NCBI RefSeq assembly: GCF_031846325.1
Contig: NZ_JAVRHZ010000009.1
Span: forward strand, 56,888 to 120,887
Direction: 5' to 3'
Length of the DNA: 64,000 nt
From: Patiriisocius_A hiemis
Lineage (GTDB): Bacteria; Bacteroidota; Bacteroidia; Flavobacteriales; Flavobacteriaceae
Below are positions 45,071 through 53,449 of this stretch, piece by piece. The first letter of the stretch is position 1; each line of letters begins with the position of its first letter. The notes under the pieces were generated by a model. It was given only the letters and a program-made list of their open reading frames with translations, made no database searches and was not told the origin of the DNA. A program made the position numbers and the translations under genes.

Positions 45071-45098
45071 AGCCCCAGTAGATAAATCTACTGGGGCT
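45071..45098. terminator. Bidirectional terminator between murF and the sorting-domain protein gene
   Basis: Perfect 13-base arms (AGCCCCAGTAGAT and ATCTACTGGGGCT) with an AA loop, placed seven bases after the murF stop. T-rich sequence follows on the plus strand, and T-rich sequence follows on the minus strand (complement of ataaaaataa), so it can stop both convergent transcripts. Confidence 0.88.
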
Positions 45099-45121
45099 CA
45101 TATTTGTTTTCAATATTTTAT

Positions 45122-47386
45122 CTATTCAACAATCATTCTTTTAGTATCTACTCGCTTTCCATCAACAAATAAGGTATAAAAATACACACCTGCTTGCATC
45201 CTATTCTTGTTAACGGTGATACTCCCCTCCCCTAATCTTAAATTAGACCTATTATCCAGAATTCTTCCTGAAGTTGCGCTAATAACAATGTTTGCGTTTG
45301 AATAGCTCAACGGCACAAAGTATTTAATCAAAGTAGTATTATCAAATGGATTTGGTAAATTTTGATATAAAAAGGCTTTATCTGGTTGTACTGTATAATC
45401 TGCAACGCCTAAAGTACCATCGCAAGCACATTCTTCAATAGCATCTAGTCTTTCTAATACACTAACCAATTGGTCTTGTAAATCTTGGATTTGTGCTTCG
45501 GCAGCAGCTAAGTCTGCTTCAAGAGGGTCTATTAAAGGTGTGAGGTTTACTTGTACAGTATTTCCTCCGGCAATTGAAATTCCAAGAATATTACTCCCTA
45601 AAATAAAATTTGCTAGTGTTTGGTTATCTGTATTGTCTAGGTATGCCGTTAAATCTACACTTCCTCCATCTTCAAGGTTTAATGAGTTTCCTAGTAATGA
45701 AAGTTGTTGGTCATCTGAACCAGAATTATTTAATGGTGATAAATCAACCGTTTCTGATGCACCACCTTCAATACCTATAGTTAGTGTATTTCCAGTAAGT
45801 CCGGAACCAGAAATATTTTGATTATCTGTATTATCTAAATATCCAGACAAGTTTACTGTACTAGCAGGTGTATTATCATTTTCAAGAGATAAAGTTAAAT
45901 CATTTCCATTAAGTAAGAATGCATCTATTGTTTGGTCGTCTGTTCCAGAATCATCCAATGAAGATAAATCAACAGTTTCTGAAGTTCCACCTTCAATACC
46001 TATGGTAAGTGTAGTTCCAGAAAGTCCAGATCCAGAAATATTTTGATCATCTGTATTATCAAGGTATCCAGACAAATCAACACTTCCACCATCTTCCAAG
46101 TCTAATGAATTAGTGTTTAAAGATAATTGTTGGTCATCTGTATTATCCAAGAGACTTGATAAATCTACTGTCTGCGTAGCAACTCCATCATCTTCTAATG
46201 ACAACTCTAATTCATTGCTGCCATTTAACTGAAAAACATCTGCTCCTTGGTCATCTGTATTATCCAAGAAACCTGATAAATCTACTGTCTGTGTAGCAAC
46301 ACCATCATCTTCTAATGACAACTCTAACTCATTGCTACCATTTAACTGAAAAATATCTGCTCCTTGGTCGTCTGTATTATCCAAGAAACTTGACAAATCT
46401 ACGGTTTGTGTAGCAACACCATCGTTATCTAAAGATAGTTCTAGCTCATTACTACCGTTTAACTGAAATACGTCTACGCCTTGATCGTCTGTATCTGCAC
46501 CACCAGATTGCCATTGTGTTCCATCCCAAGAATATAGCTGGTTGTCATCTGTATCGTATACAAGAATTCCTTTCTCTGTAGCAGTTAAACTTGCTTCAAA
46601 AGTAGTTCGCTGAGCATTGGTCATTCTATTAAGCAAAAGCCCTTCAGTACTGGATTTTAAATCTATTGAGGCATTAGCATTAACTCCATTACCAGCACCA
46701 CCTACACCAATTGCATTACCTCTTATAACAAGTGCATCATTAGAGGCGCCAGGGATAATTTTAAAAGGTAAAGCACTACTATTGGTAACATCTCTCACAA
46801 AAAAATTAGTTTCGTTTCCAGCGACATCCCAAGATTGAGGTGTAAATCCAGAGGTCCCATTTTGCTCTAGACGTAATGCTGGTGTGTCACCATCTGCAAC
46901 ATGCAACTCTACAACAGCATCTGCATTCCCTGATAAACCAATACCTACATCACCTTGAGCGTCAATCTTAAAAGCATTATTGGGGGCACCAGCATTAATT
47001 CTAAAAGGGCGAACGTTACCAGTAGCATCGTCTATCCCAAAATAAGAATCTCCACCAGTACCACTATCATTAATAGTTATTCTCCAGTCGTTACTTGGAA
47101 AACCAGCAGAGGTACTTGTGTCTTCAAAATGAATACGTAAGTTATTTTCTTTTAACCTAAACGTATCAAAGCCATAATTTTCAGAATCTATACAATCAAT
47201 TCCAACACATAAAGATCCTTGAATTTCCGAATTAACTGTAGATATAATGGTACGTGAGGACATATCCATATCTATAACTTCTTGATAGGAGTTACTTTGT
47301 TGTATTTGTGTAAAAACGTTTTGGGCACTTGTATTGAACACAAAAGACAATAACCCCAAAAGGGTGAGTAGTGTAATTTTTTTCAT
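45122..47386 (-). CDS. Fibre-like secreted protein with DDQ repeats and T9SS type A sorting domain
   Basis: A 754-residue T9SS cargo. Signal peptide residues 1-21 (ending TSAQ). An N-terminal region with beta-rich, phage-fibre-like phrases (FRLKENNLRIHFED, KIDAQGDVGIG, KGILVYDTDDNQLYSWDGTQW) reaches about 298. Nine DDQ-type repeats follow (299-617): three of 39 residues, then 29, 37, 38, 37, 29 and about 32. A short coiled coil (about 618-650: EADLAAAEAQIQDLQDQL) follows. The C-terminal type A sorting domain starts NLPNPFDNTTLIKY and ends KRMIVE. The mixture suggests a trimeric surface fibre or stalk. It is a host gene, not a prophage tail fibre. Confidence 0.88.
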   Translation of the reverse strand: MKKITLLTLLGLLSFVFNTSAQNVFTQIQQSNSYQEVIDMDMSSRTIISTVNSEIQGSLCVGIDCIDSENYGFDTFRLKENNLRIHFEDTSTSAGFPSNDWRITINDSGTGGDSYFGIDDATGNVRPFRINAGAPNNAFKIDAQGDVGIGLSGNADAVVELHVADGDTPALRLEQNGTSGFTPQSWDVAGNETNFFVRDVTNSSALPFKIIPGASNDALVIRGNAIGVGGAGNGVNANASIDLKSSTEGLLLNRMTNAQRTTFEASLTATEKGILVYDTDDNQLYSWDGTQWQSGGADTDDQGVDVFQLNGSNELELSLDNDGVATQTVDLSSFLDNTDDQGADIFQLNGSNELELSLEDDGVATQTVDLSGFLDNTDDQGADVFQLNGSNELELSLEDDGVATQTVDLSSLLDNTDDQQLSLNTNSLDLEDGGSVDLSGYLDNTDDQNISGSGLSGTTLTIGIEGGTSETVDLSSLDDSGTDDQTIDAFLLNGNDLTLSLENDNTPASTVNLSGYLDNTDNQNISGSGLTGNTLTIGIEGGASETVDLSPLNNSGSDDQQLSLLGNSLNLEDGGSVDLTAYLDNTDNQTLANFILGSNILGISIAGGNTVQVNLTPLIDPLEADLAAAEAQIQDLQDQLVSVLERLDAIEECACDGTLGVADYTVQPDKAFLYQNLPNPFDNTTLIKYFVPLSYSNANIVISATSGRILDNRSNLRLGEGSITVNKNRMQAGVYFYTLFVDGKRVDTKRMIVE
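45536..46492 (-). repeat. Internal DDQ-type tandem repeats in the fibre-like gene
   Basis: Nine coding repeats, each opening with T/S-D-D/N-Q. The first three (46492 to 46142) are exact 117-bp units; the second and third are nearly identical in DNA, with only scattered synonymous changes, suggesting recent duplication. Units 4 and 8 (29 residues) resemble each other, as do units 5 and 7 (37 residues), showing nested duplication of larger blocks. Confidence 0.85.
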
Positions 47387-47474
47387 GATTGGTTAGTTTA
47401 ATTAGTTCTATAAAGCTACATAATTATTTTGGAATAGTGATTATGTTAATTGACTTCTAGTTTAAATAGACTGT

Positions 47475-47520
47475 AAAACCGATTAAAACCCTAAAACCGA
47501 TTAAAACCCTAAAACCCTAT
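47475..47520 (+). repeat. 18-bp tandem repeat upstream of the CRTAC1-like gene
   Basis: The unit aaaaccgattaaaaccct occurs twice without a mismatch (47475-47492 and 47493-47510), followed by a partial copy aaaaccctat. Each unit itself consists of two related halves built on aaaacc. It lies in the 204-base divergent gap between the fibre-like gene and the CRTAC1-like gene, about 70 bases upstream of the latter's ATG. I see no perfect promoter elsewhere in this gap. Confidence 0.85.
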
Positions 47521-47590
47521 TTATAAACTACAACAGCCTGTTAATTAATACTAATATTTACATCATATATATTTTAGGTATTTTAGCAAT

Positions 47591-50500
47591 ATGTATCAAA
47601 AACTAATTTCTTTTAAATTAAATACAGTTTCCCTTTTTTGTATCTGCATTTGTATTTTTAATGCTAAAGCACAAGAAAACAAGGCAGTAACATCGATTAT
47701 TCAAGAAATATACAATTTAGAAAAAGACAAAGACCCTAAATGTTATGCTACAGCAAATAGGCTAGAAGACTTTATGTACGGTATTCCTCTTACTGATGAG
47801 GCTAGAAATGCAAAAATAGATATCCAAAAAGAGCTTATTTTTTATTTAAAAAATGAGGCTTCCAAAATTGCCAGAAAAGAAGGAAGTAGCTCTATTAAAG
47901 CTTCACAACTAACAGAGGTTTTAAACAAAATAGCTTCATTTTCAATAGACTCATATGGAAATTACAACTATCATTTAACTACAGGAAATGTAAGAATCAC
48001 TAAAAAGGATTTTGCACAATACAGCTCTGTATCTTATGGCTTTCGTTCACTATTATCTGTTGAGCAAGATTTGCTTTATATTCCTGAAAATAACCTCTTA
48101 GACTTTAATAAAGACGCTCTTAAAAAAGCTAATGAGTTTACAAACCTTCTTACGCTGGTTGTTTTAAAGGTTTCTGACCTAAAAGCCAGAAAAACAAATC
48201 AATCAAAAATCACAAAAGACCTACTAAGAGATAGCTGGGTACTTATATTATCTGAGTCGGAAAATATTGAAACTATTAAAAACAAAAAGTATGTTTTAGA
48301 ACCTAAAAAAGCGCTAATAGTTTCAGAAAAAAACAAAGTGCTTAAAGATATTATAAACCAAAAAATAGCTTCATACAAAAAGTACAATAAACTTACTGAA
48401 AGTGTATTTCTTAGGAACCTACAGGTGTATTTTGCAAGGCAAAAATGGCCTACAGACCATACAGTATCTAATGAACTAAGAAGTTACTACCTTGAGTCTT
48501 TAATAAGCTTTACTTCAACATTAATTGAAGAATCTAATAAAGAAGCAAAAAAAAGAAACCAATTAATTATTAGAAATCCTGATGTAGAAAAAAGTCTATA
48601 TAAACTTTTACCTGCCACTACAAATAATTTTGAAGATGTAACTTTTTTTCCAAATAACGCTTCAAAAAAAATAACAATAGAATCTTATGATCTAGATGCC
48701 TTTAGAGATAGTGGTTTTCATTGGCGTATTTTAGGATACTCATTAGACGACTTATCAAAAAAGAGCATTAATAGTATAGACCCAAACGCAGCCGAACTAC
48801 TTGTAGAAGGTATAGCCCAGATGGGAGTCTTAGTTTTACGTTTAGCTGGGAAAAATTCACATCATTTAGAAAAAAGCAAATTAGATAAAGAAGATATAAC
48901 TGCAGGGTTTAAGGAAATACAAAGCCTTATTGATAGTTATGGAAGCTTTTCAGCAAAAACCTCAACTACAGAAATATCTTCAGCAATTTCATTAAAAACA
49001 ACAAAAAACTCATTTAGAGATATTACTAAAAATACAAATGTCCTTTTTGAGCATAAGTCATCAGACTGGCTAAACAGGCACATAAGAAGTTATACTGTAG
49101 CTACAAACGAAGGGAAAATAAAATTAGCTATTCCTCCAGCATTTGGAGGGTCTGGAGTAGCTTGTGAAGATATAAATAACGACGGCATAATTGATATTTT
49201 ATTATTAAGTGGATTTGGCAACAAATTATTCTATGGAAATAAAAAACGAAGTTTTACCCTTAGTCCTAATAATGAAATACTAAACATTTGGAATGATACT
49301 TTACAATCTTACGGCGAACCTAGACAACCTATCATAGCAGACTTTAATAATGATGGTCTTCAAGATATATTTATAAGTTACGTAAACGATTCTCATAAAA
49401 TACTTCAAAATATTGATGGGGATAATTTCAAGGATGTTACTATTCAAGCAAATCTTGGTGGTAAAGGATATGTGGGAGGACCTGCTACTGCTTTTGATTA
49501 TAATAACGATGGGCTTTTAGATATATACATAGGATATTTCGGAAACTATATTAAAGGAGATTTACCCAATTTAAGTAGGGACAGTCAAAATGGTTCTATT
49601 AATAGACTTTTTAAAAACAAAGGTGATTTTATCTTTGAAGAAGTACAACTCTCGGGAACTATTGCAACAAATTCTGGCTGGACACAAGCCTTAGGACATT
49701 CAGATATTAATCAAGATGGATTACAAGATATAATTGTTGGCAACGACTTTGGTGTAAATAAATATTATCTAAATTCTAAGGAAGGTGTTTTTAAAGAAGT
49801 TTCAAGCGAATTAGGAACAGATAAACCATCCTACACAATGAATGTTGGTATTGCAGACCTTAATAAAGATTTGTACCCAGATTTTTATATCTCTAACATT
49901 GTGGTAATGCAAAAAGACGAAAAATATGTGAGCCCAAATGCAGAAACTACTATGAAATTTGACCCTAAGAAAATGGTAAACATAAGGACTGTTGAGGCAA
50001 ACGATTTATTTATTTCTAATGCCGAGAATGATTTACTTAAAAACTACGAACTTTCTACCAATATAGGTGATGGATACTCTGCTACTGGTTGGTCTTGGGA
50101 TGCAGATTTTTTTGATTTTGATAACGATGGAGATGAAGATCTATATTGCTTAAATGGAATGAATGATTTTAGTGTTTATTCTACTGAAAATCCATTCTAT
50201 TTTGAGAGAAGCACAGCATCAAATGCTATTATATATGCAGAGAGTAATCGTGAAAAAAATGTATTCTTTGTAAATGAAAACGGGAAATTATTAAATAAAG
50301 CAAAAGAATATAATCTAGATTTAAATAGTAATGCTAGAAGCGCTAGTTATTTTGATTTTGATAGTGATGGAGACTTAGATATTTTAATAAATAACTATCA
50401 CGAAAAAGCGGTTTTTCTTGAAAACATAAATAAATCCAACAATAACTGGATTAAAATAAAATTAATTGGAGATCCAAGACAAAAAATAAACAGAGATGCC

Positions 50501-50734
50501 ATTGGAAGCTCCATAATACTCAATAGTGACACTCACAAAAATTTATGGAGGGAAATACATAGCACAACTGGATATCTATCTGTCCATCCTAAAGAACAAC
50601 ATTTTGGTTTAGGGCAAGACCAGAAAACAGATGCTATTATTAAATGGAGTAACGGAGAAGTAGTTATCATAAAAAACTTAAAAAGCAACGCTTCTTATAC
50701 TATTATTTACCCAAATACAATTAAAGAAAGGTAA
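47591..50734 (+). CDS. CRTAC1-like secreted VCBS/FG-GAP repeat protein
   Basis: A 1047-residue secreted protein. Signal peptide about 1-27 (ending NAKAQ). Residues about 28-500 are a helical, lysine- and glutamate-rich region that I do not recognise. From about 515 on there are FG-GAP/VCBS repeats with calcium-type loops, such as DINNDGIIDIL (starting near 527), DFNNDGLQDIF, DYNNDGLLDIY, DFDNDGDEDLY and DFDSDGDLDIL. The last about 80 residues match the ASPIC/UnbV domain (NRDAIGSSII and GYLSVHPKEQHFGLG). Together this is the CRTAC1 layout. There is no type A sorting tail and no lipobox, so the export route is unclear. Confidence 0.88.
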   Translation: MYQKLISFKLNTVSLFCICICIFNAKAQENKAVTSIIQEIYNLEKDKDPKCYATANRLEDFMYGIPLTDEARNAKIDIQKELIFYLKNEASKIARKEGSSSIKASQLTEVLNKIASFSIDSYGNYNYHLTTGNVRITKKDFAQYSSVSYGFRSLLSVEQDLLYIPENNLLDFNKDALKKANEFTNLLTLVVLKVSDLKARKTNQSKITKDLLRDSWVLILSESENIETIKNKKYVLEPKKALIVSEKNKVLKDIINQKIASYKKYNKLTESVFLRNLQVYFARQKWPTDHTVSNELRSYYLESLISFTSTLIEESNKEAKKRNQLIIRNPDVEKSLYKLLPATTNNFEDVTFFPNNASKKITIESYDLDAFRDSGFHWRILGYSLDDLSKKSINSIDPNAAELLVEGIAQMGVLVLRLAGKNSHHLEKSKLDKEDITAGFKEIQSLIDSYGSFSAKTSTTEISSAISLKTTKNSFRDITKNTNVLFEHKSSDWLNRHIRSYTVATNEGKIKLAIPPAFGGSGVACEDINNDGIIDILLLSGFGNKLFYGNKKRSFTLSPNNEILNIWNDTLQSYGEPRQPIIADFNNDGLQDIFISYVNDSHKILQNIDGDNFKDVTIQANLGGKGYVGGPATAFDYNNDGLLDIYIGYFGNYIKGDLPNLSRDSQNGSINRLFKNKGDFIFEEVQLSGTIATNSGWTQALGHSDINQDGLQDIIVGNDFGVNKYYLNSKEGVFKEVSSELGTDKPSYTMNVGIADLNKDLYPDFYISNIVVMQKDEKYVSPNAETTMKFDPKKMVNIRTVEANDLFISNAENDLLKNYELSTNIGDGYSATGWSWDADFFDFDNDGDEDLYCLNGMNDFSVYSTENPFYFERSTASNAIIYAESNREKNVFFVNENGKLLNKAKEYNLDLNSNARSASYFDFDSDGDLDILINNYHEKAVFLENINKSNNNWIKIKLIGDPRQKINRDAIGSSIILNSDTHKNLWREIHSTTGYLSVHPKEQHFGLGQDQKTDAIIKWSNGEVVIIKNLKSNASYTIIYPNTIKER

Positions 50735-50745
50735 CCCATAAACAA

Positions 50746-50774
50746 AAAAAGACCTCCATAATGGAAGTCTTTTT
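50746..50774. terminator. Bidirectional terminator between the CRTAC1-like gene and tRNA-Val
   Basis: Arms of 14 bases (AAAAAGACCTCCAT and ATGGAAGTCTTTTT) with one mismatch and a one-base gap, so the real loop is a few bases. The A-run/T-run ends allow termination of both the rightward coding gene and the leftward tRNA transcript. It begins 11 bases after the stop codon at 50734 and ends two bases before the tRNA 3' end. Confidence 0.8.
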
Positions 50775-50775
50775 G

Positions 50776-50850
50776 TGGGCGCGAAGGGATTCGAACCCCT
50801 GACCCCTTGGGTGTAAACCAAGTGCTCTGAACCAACTGAGCTACGCGCCC
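50776..50850 (-). tRNA. tRNA-Val (anticodon UAC)
   Basis: A full cloverleaf on the minus strand. The acceptor stem pairs GGGCGCG with CGCGCCC, discriminator A. The D-arm contains AGCTCAGTTGGTT, the T-arm GGGGTTCGAATCCC. The anticodon loop TTTACAC sits in stem CTTGG/CCAAG, so the anticodon is TAC (plus-strand bases 50813-50815), reading valine GUA and probably all GUN. CCA is not encoded. Confidence 0.97.
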
Positions 50851-50868
50851 TTGCTTTGTTAGCGGATG

Positions 50869-50898
50869 CAAATATAAGTTAGTTTTTATTTCTCACAA
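50869..50898 (-). promoter_or_regulatory. Promoter of tRNA-Val
   Basis: On the minus strand: TTG at 50898-50896, 19 bases, TATATTTG at 50876-50869. This is a full match to the Bacteroidota promoter. The predicted start is near 50862, about a dozen bases before the tRNA 5' end at 50850, as expected for a stable RNA. Confidence 0.78.
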
Positions 50899-50927
50899 AC
50901 AATTATCGTAAAAATGTTTTATAAAAA

Positions 50928-52100
50928 TTAGACAACTTCTGCTACAACAAAAGTACTTCCGCCAACATAGACAAGATCATCACTATTTGCATTTTTTAAA
51001 GCAGCCTTGTAGGCTTTTGTTACAGAAGAATACTTATCGCCTTTTAACCCAAAAACATTAGCTTGTTTTTGTAATACTAAAGCGTCAAGACCCCGAGGTA
51101 CATCTGGTTTACAGAAGTAATATAAAGCACCCTTTGGAAATAATGATAAAACAGCGTCTATATCTTTATCGTTAACCACACCTAATACAAAATGTAGTTT
51201 GCCATACTTTTCTTTTTTTAATTGCTTCATTACCAATTGCAACCCTTCTTTATTATGCGCAGTATCACAAATTACTTTTGGTGTTTCTTTTAATAATTGC
51301 CATCGTCCTAGCAATCCAGTATTATTTACCACATTTCCTAGTCCTTTTGCGACATGCTGAATTCCTATAGCGTATCCTTTTTCTTGGAGCACATCAACAA
51401 CCATTTGTGCTGTTCTGTTATTCTTTATTTGATATTCTCCTTTTAAATCTGAAGGTATTTGGAGTGCATCAAAATCTGAAGCCCAATACAAAGGCGCATT
51501 TTTCTTTTCTGAAATAATTCTGAACACATCTTCGGTTTCTTTTTGAAATTCTCCTATAACAACAGGAATTCCTTTTTTTATAATTCCAGCCTTTTCTGAA
51601 GCTATCTGCGCTATAGTATCTCCTAAAAACTGCGTATGGTCTAAACCAATATTAGTAATTACTGAAACTTCTGGAGTAATTACATTGGTACTATCTAAAC
51701 GACCTCCCATGCCTACTTCAATTACAGCTATATCCACTTTTTCTTTTGAAAAATAATCAAAAGCAAGACCTACAGTCATTTCAAAAAAAGAAAATTTATG
51801 TGCTTCAAAAAACGATTGATTCTTTGTTACAAATGACGAAACGGTTCTTTTAGGTATCATTTCACCATTAATCTTAATTCGTTCTCTAAAGTCTTTTAAA
51901 TGTGGTGAAGTATATAACCCAACTTTATATCCTGCTTCTTGTAAAATAGATGCCAACATATGGCTTGTAGAACCCTTACCATTGGTACCAGCAACGTGTA
52001 TACTTTTAAACTTTTTTTCTGGGTTTTTAAGATAATTAACAAGTTTAATAGTATTAGAAAGATCTGCTTTATACGCAGTTTTACCTACGCGTTGATACAT
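50928..52100 (-). CDS. folC: Folylpolyglutamate synthase / dihydrofolate synthase
   Basis: Cytoplasmic Mur-ligase-like enzyme that forms dihydrofolate and adds glutamates to folates. The ATP loop HVAGTNGKGSTS, the motif VIEVGMGGRLDSTN and CDTAHNKEGL near the C-terminus are all present. From the ATG at 52100 the protein is 390 residues. The frame continues upstream for 15 codons and reads NYNKTITWLFEQLP, the conserved FolC N-terminus, to an ATT at 52145-52143; a stop codon (TAA) lies two codons further out. No ATG, GTG or TTG occurs in that stretch. ATT is therefore the likely true start (405 residues). Last gene of the nhaD-exbB-exbD-tonB run. Confidence 0.93.
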   Translation of the reverse strand: MYQRVGKTAYKADLSNTIKLVNYLKNPEKKFKSIHVAGTNGKGSTSHMLASILQEAGYKVGLYTSPHLKDFRERIKINGEMIPKRTVSSFVTKNQSFFEAHKFSFFEMTVGLAFDYFSKEKVDIAVIEVGMGGRLDSTNVITPEVSVITNIGLDHTQFLGDTIAQIASEKAGIIKKGIPVVIGEFQKETEDVFRIISEKKNAPLYWASDFDALQIPSDLKGEYQIKNNRTAQMVVDVLQEKGYAIGIQHVAKGLGNVVNNTGLLGRWQLLKETPKVICDTAHNKEGLQLVMKQLKKEKYGKLHFVLGVVNDKDIDAVLSLFPKGALYYFCKPDVPRGLDALVLQKQANVFGLKGDKYSSVTKAYKAALKNANSDDLVYVGGSTFVVAEVV

Positions 52101-52204
52101 GGGTAACTGCTCAAAAAGCCACGTTATGGTTTTGTTGTAATTAATTTTTTAAAATTTTAAAGTGAAGATACTATAAAAAGTGAAAGTAAATTAAAGAAAG
52201 TAAT

Positions 52205-53020
52205 CTATTCAGACAGTTTAAAATTGTAAATAATCTTTCCTATTTGTTTTGCTGGAGCATTAGGATCTGGATTAAATTTTGTTTCTAGTGCTGCTCGCTT
52301 TGCTGGATTGAATAAACAAGGGTTAGTTTCAGAGCCTCTTCCTAGACTAGCTTGAATAACATTTCCTTTTCTATCAACTGTTATCTTTATTACTACTTTA
52401 CCACTTTCATTACAATCTTGAGTATATTTAACCTTATTAAGTGCTTTACGACCTCCCAAGAGGTAATTACCATCACCATCTAACCCTTTTCCTGTTCCGT
52501 AATAACTACTCGCATTAGGGTCTCCATTAGGGTTTCCTTTGTCACCCGGAGTATCATCATTACCTTCTCCACCTTGAGCTGTCCCATCACTTTTTGGCCC
52601 ATTAATTAAGCTAGATAACGCATCACTTGTAGATTTATCTGGCTTTGGGTCTGGCTTTTTGGGAGGTTGTTTTTTTGGCTCTACTTTTTTAGGAGTTTCT
52701 TTTTGCTCTTTTTTGGTTTCTTCTTTCTTTATCACAGGAGCATCTTCTGTATCTTGAGTGACAACTTCTTCTTTAATCTCAGATTTAGGTTGTTTTACAG
52801 GTTCTGGATTGTTTTGTTTGGGTGCCGATTGTATTTTCTCGGTAGGTTGAATATTTCCACGCCCCGTATCTGTAGTACCAAAATTAACAGCAATACCATT
52901 TTCTGGTGGTGGATCTAAATAAGTGAACCCAAAATAAAACAACAATAGCAGAATAATTACATGTAGAATTACCGTAATCGCCATACTCTTTTTTTTATGT
53001 TTTGTATCTAGAACGCTCAC
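52205..53020 (-). CDS. tonB: TonB-type energy transducer
   Basis: A 271-residue TonB-like protein. An N-terminal membrane segment (about 12-34, ITVILHVIILLLLFYFGF) is followed by a long charged, Lys/Pro-rich spacer with KKQPPKKPDPKPDK, reaching about residue 135, then a glycine-rich stretch and a TonB-like C-terminal domain (ESGKVVIKITVDRKGNV). It transfers proton-motive energy from ExbB/ExbD to outer-membrane receptors. The start is GTG at 53020. It is 35 bases downstream of exbD and 59 bases upstream of folC's ATT. Confidence 0.88.
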   Translation of the reverse strand: MSVLDTKHKKKSMAITVILHVIILLLLFYFGFTYLDPPPENGIAVNFGTTDTGRGNIQPTEKIQSAPKQNNPEPVKQPKSEIKEEVVTQDTEDAPVIKKEETKKEQKETPKKVEPKKQPPKKPDPKPDKSTSDALSSLINGPKSDGTAQGGEGNDDTPGDKGNPNGDPNASSYYGTGKGLDGDGNYLLGGRKALNKVKYTQDCNESGKVVIKITVDRKGNVIQASLGRGSETNPCLFNPAKRAALETKFNPDPNAPAKQIGKIIYNFKLSE

Positions 53021-53055
53021 GCTTTAGTTTTAAATAAACAGTAACAGTTAAATTA

Positions 53056-53448
53056 TTAATTAGGTCGTACCGCTAGTACTACTTTAAAATTATTTTTATT
53101 TGCTATATCCATTACCAATACGGCATCTTCAATAGGAACACCTTCTTCTGCTCTTAATATAATAGTAGGCTCTTCTTGTCCAGCTAGTACATTTTGCAAT
53201 TCTTTTTCTATACCAAACTCACTTACACGCTCTTTATTTACATAGTAGGCACCGCCTTTAGTAATACTCACAGATGCTTTTTGAATATTTGTGCTTTTGC
53301 CTTTTGCCTTCGGTAAGATTAAATCTAAAGCATCTGGCGTAATTGCAGGTGATGTAAGTAAGAAAAAAACTAACAACAGAAAAACTATATCTGTCATAGA
53401 GCTCATACTAAACTCTGCGCTTACTTTATTTCTACCTCTTAGATTCAT
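53056..53448 (-). CDS. exbD: Biopolymer transport protein ExbD/TolR
   Basis: A 130-residue inner-membrane protein with one N-terminal transmembrane helix (about 17-38) carrying the essential aspartate in SSMTDIVFLLLVFFLLTS, and a periplasmic domain ending KNNFKVVLAVRP. Partner of ExbB in driving TonB. It starts one base after the exbB stop, so translation is probably coupled. Confidence 0.94.
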   Translation of the reverse strand: MNLRGRNKVSAEFSMSSMTDIVFLLLVFFLLTSPAITPDALDLILPKAKGKSTNIQKASVSITKGGAYYVNKERVSEFGIEKELQNVLAGQEEPTIILRAEEGVPIEDAVLVMDIANKNNFKVVLAVRPN

Positions 53449-53449
53449 A

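Noticed and set aside
45536..46492. CRISPR-like regular repeats
   Set aside because: The periodic sequence is coding repeats with 117-bp units and no spacers; it keeps frame throughout.
45122..47386. Prophage tail-fibre gene
   Set aside because: The protein has a signal peptide and a T9SS sorting domain, and no phage genes are nearby.
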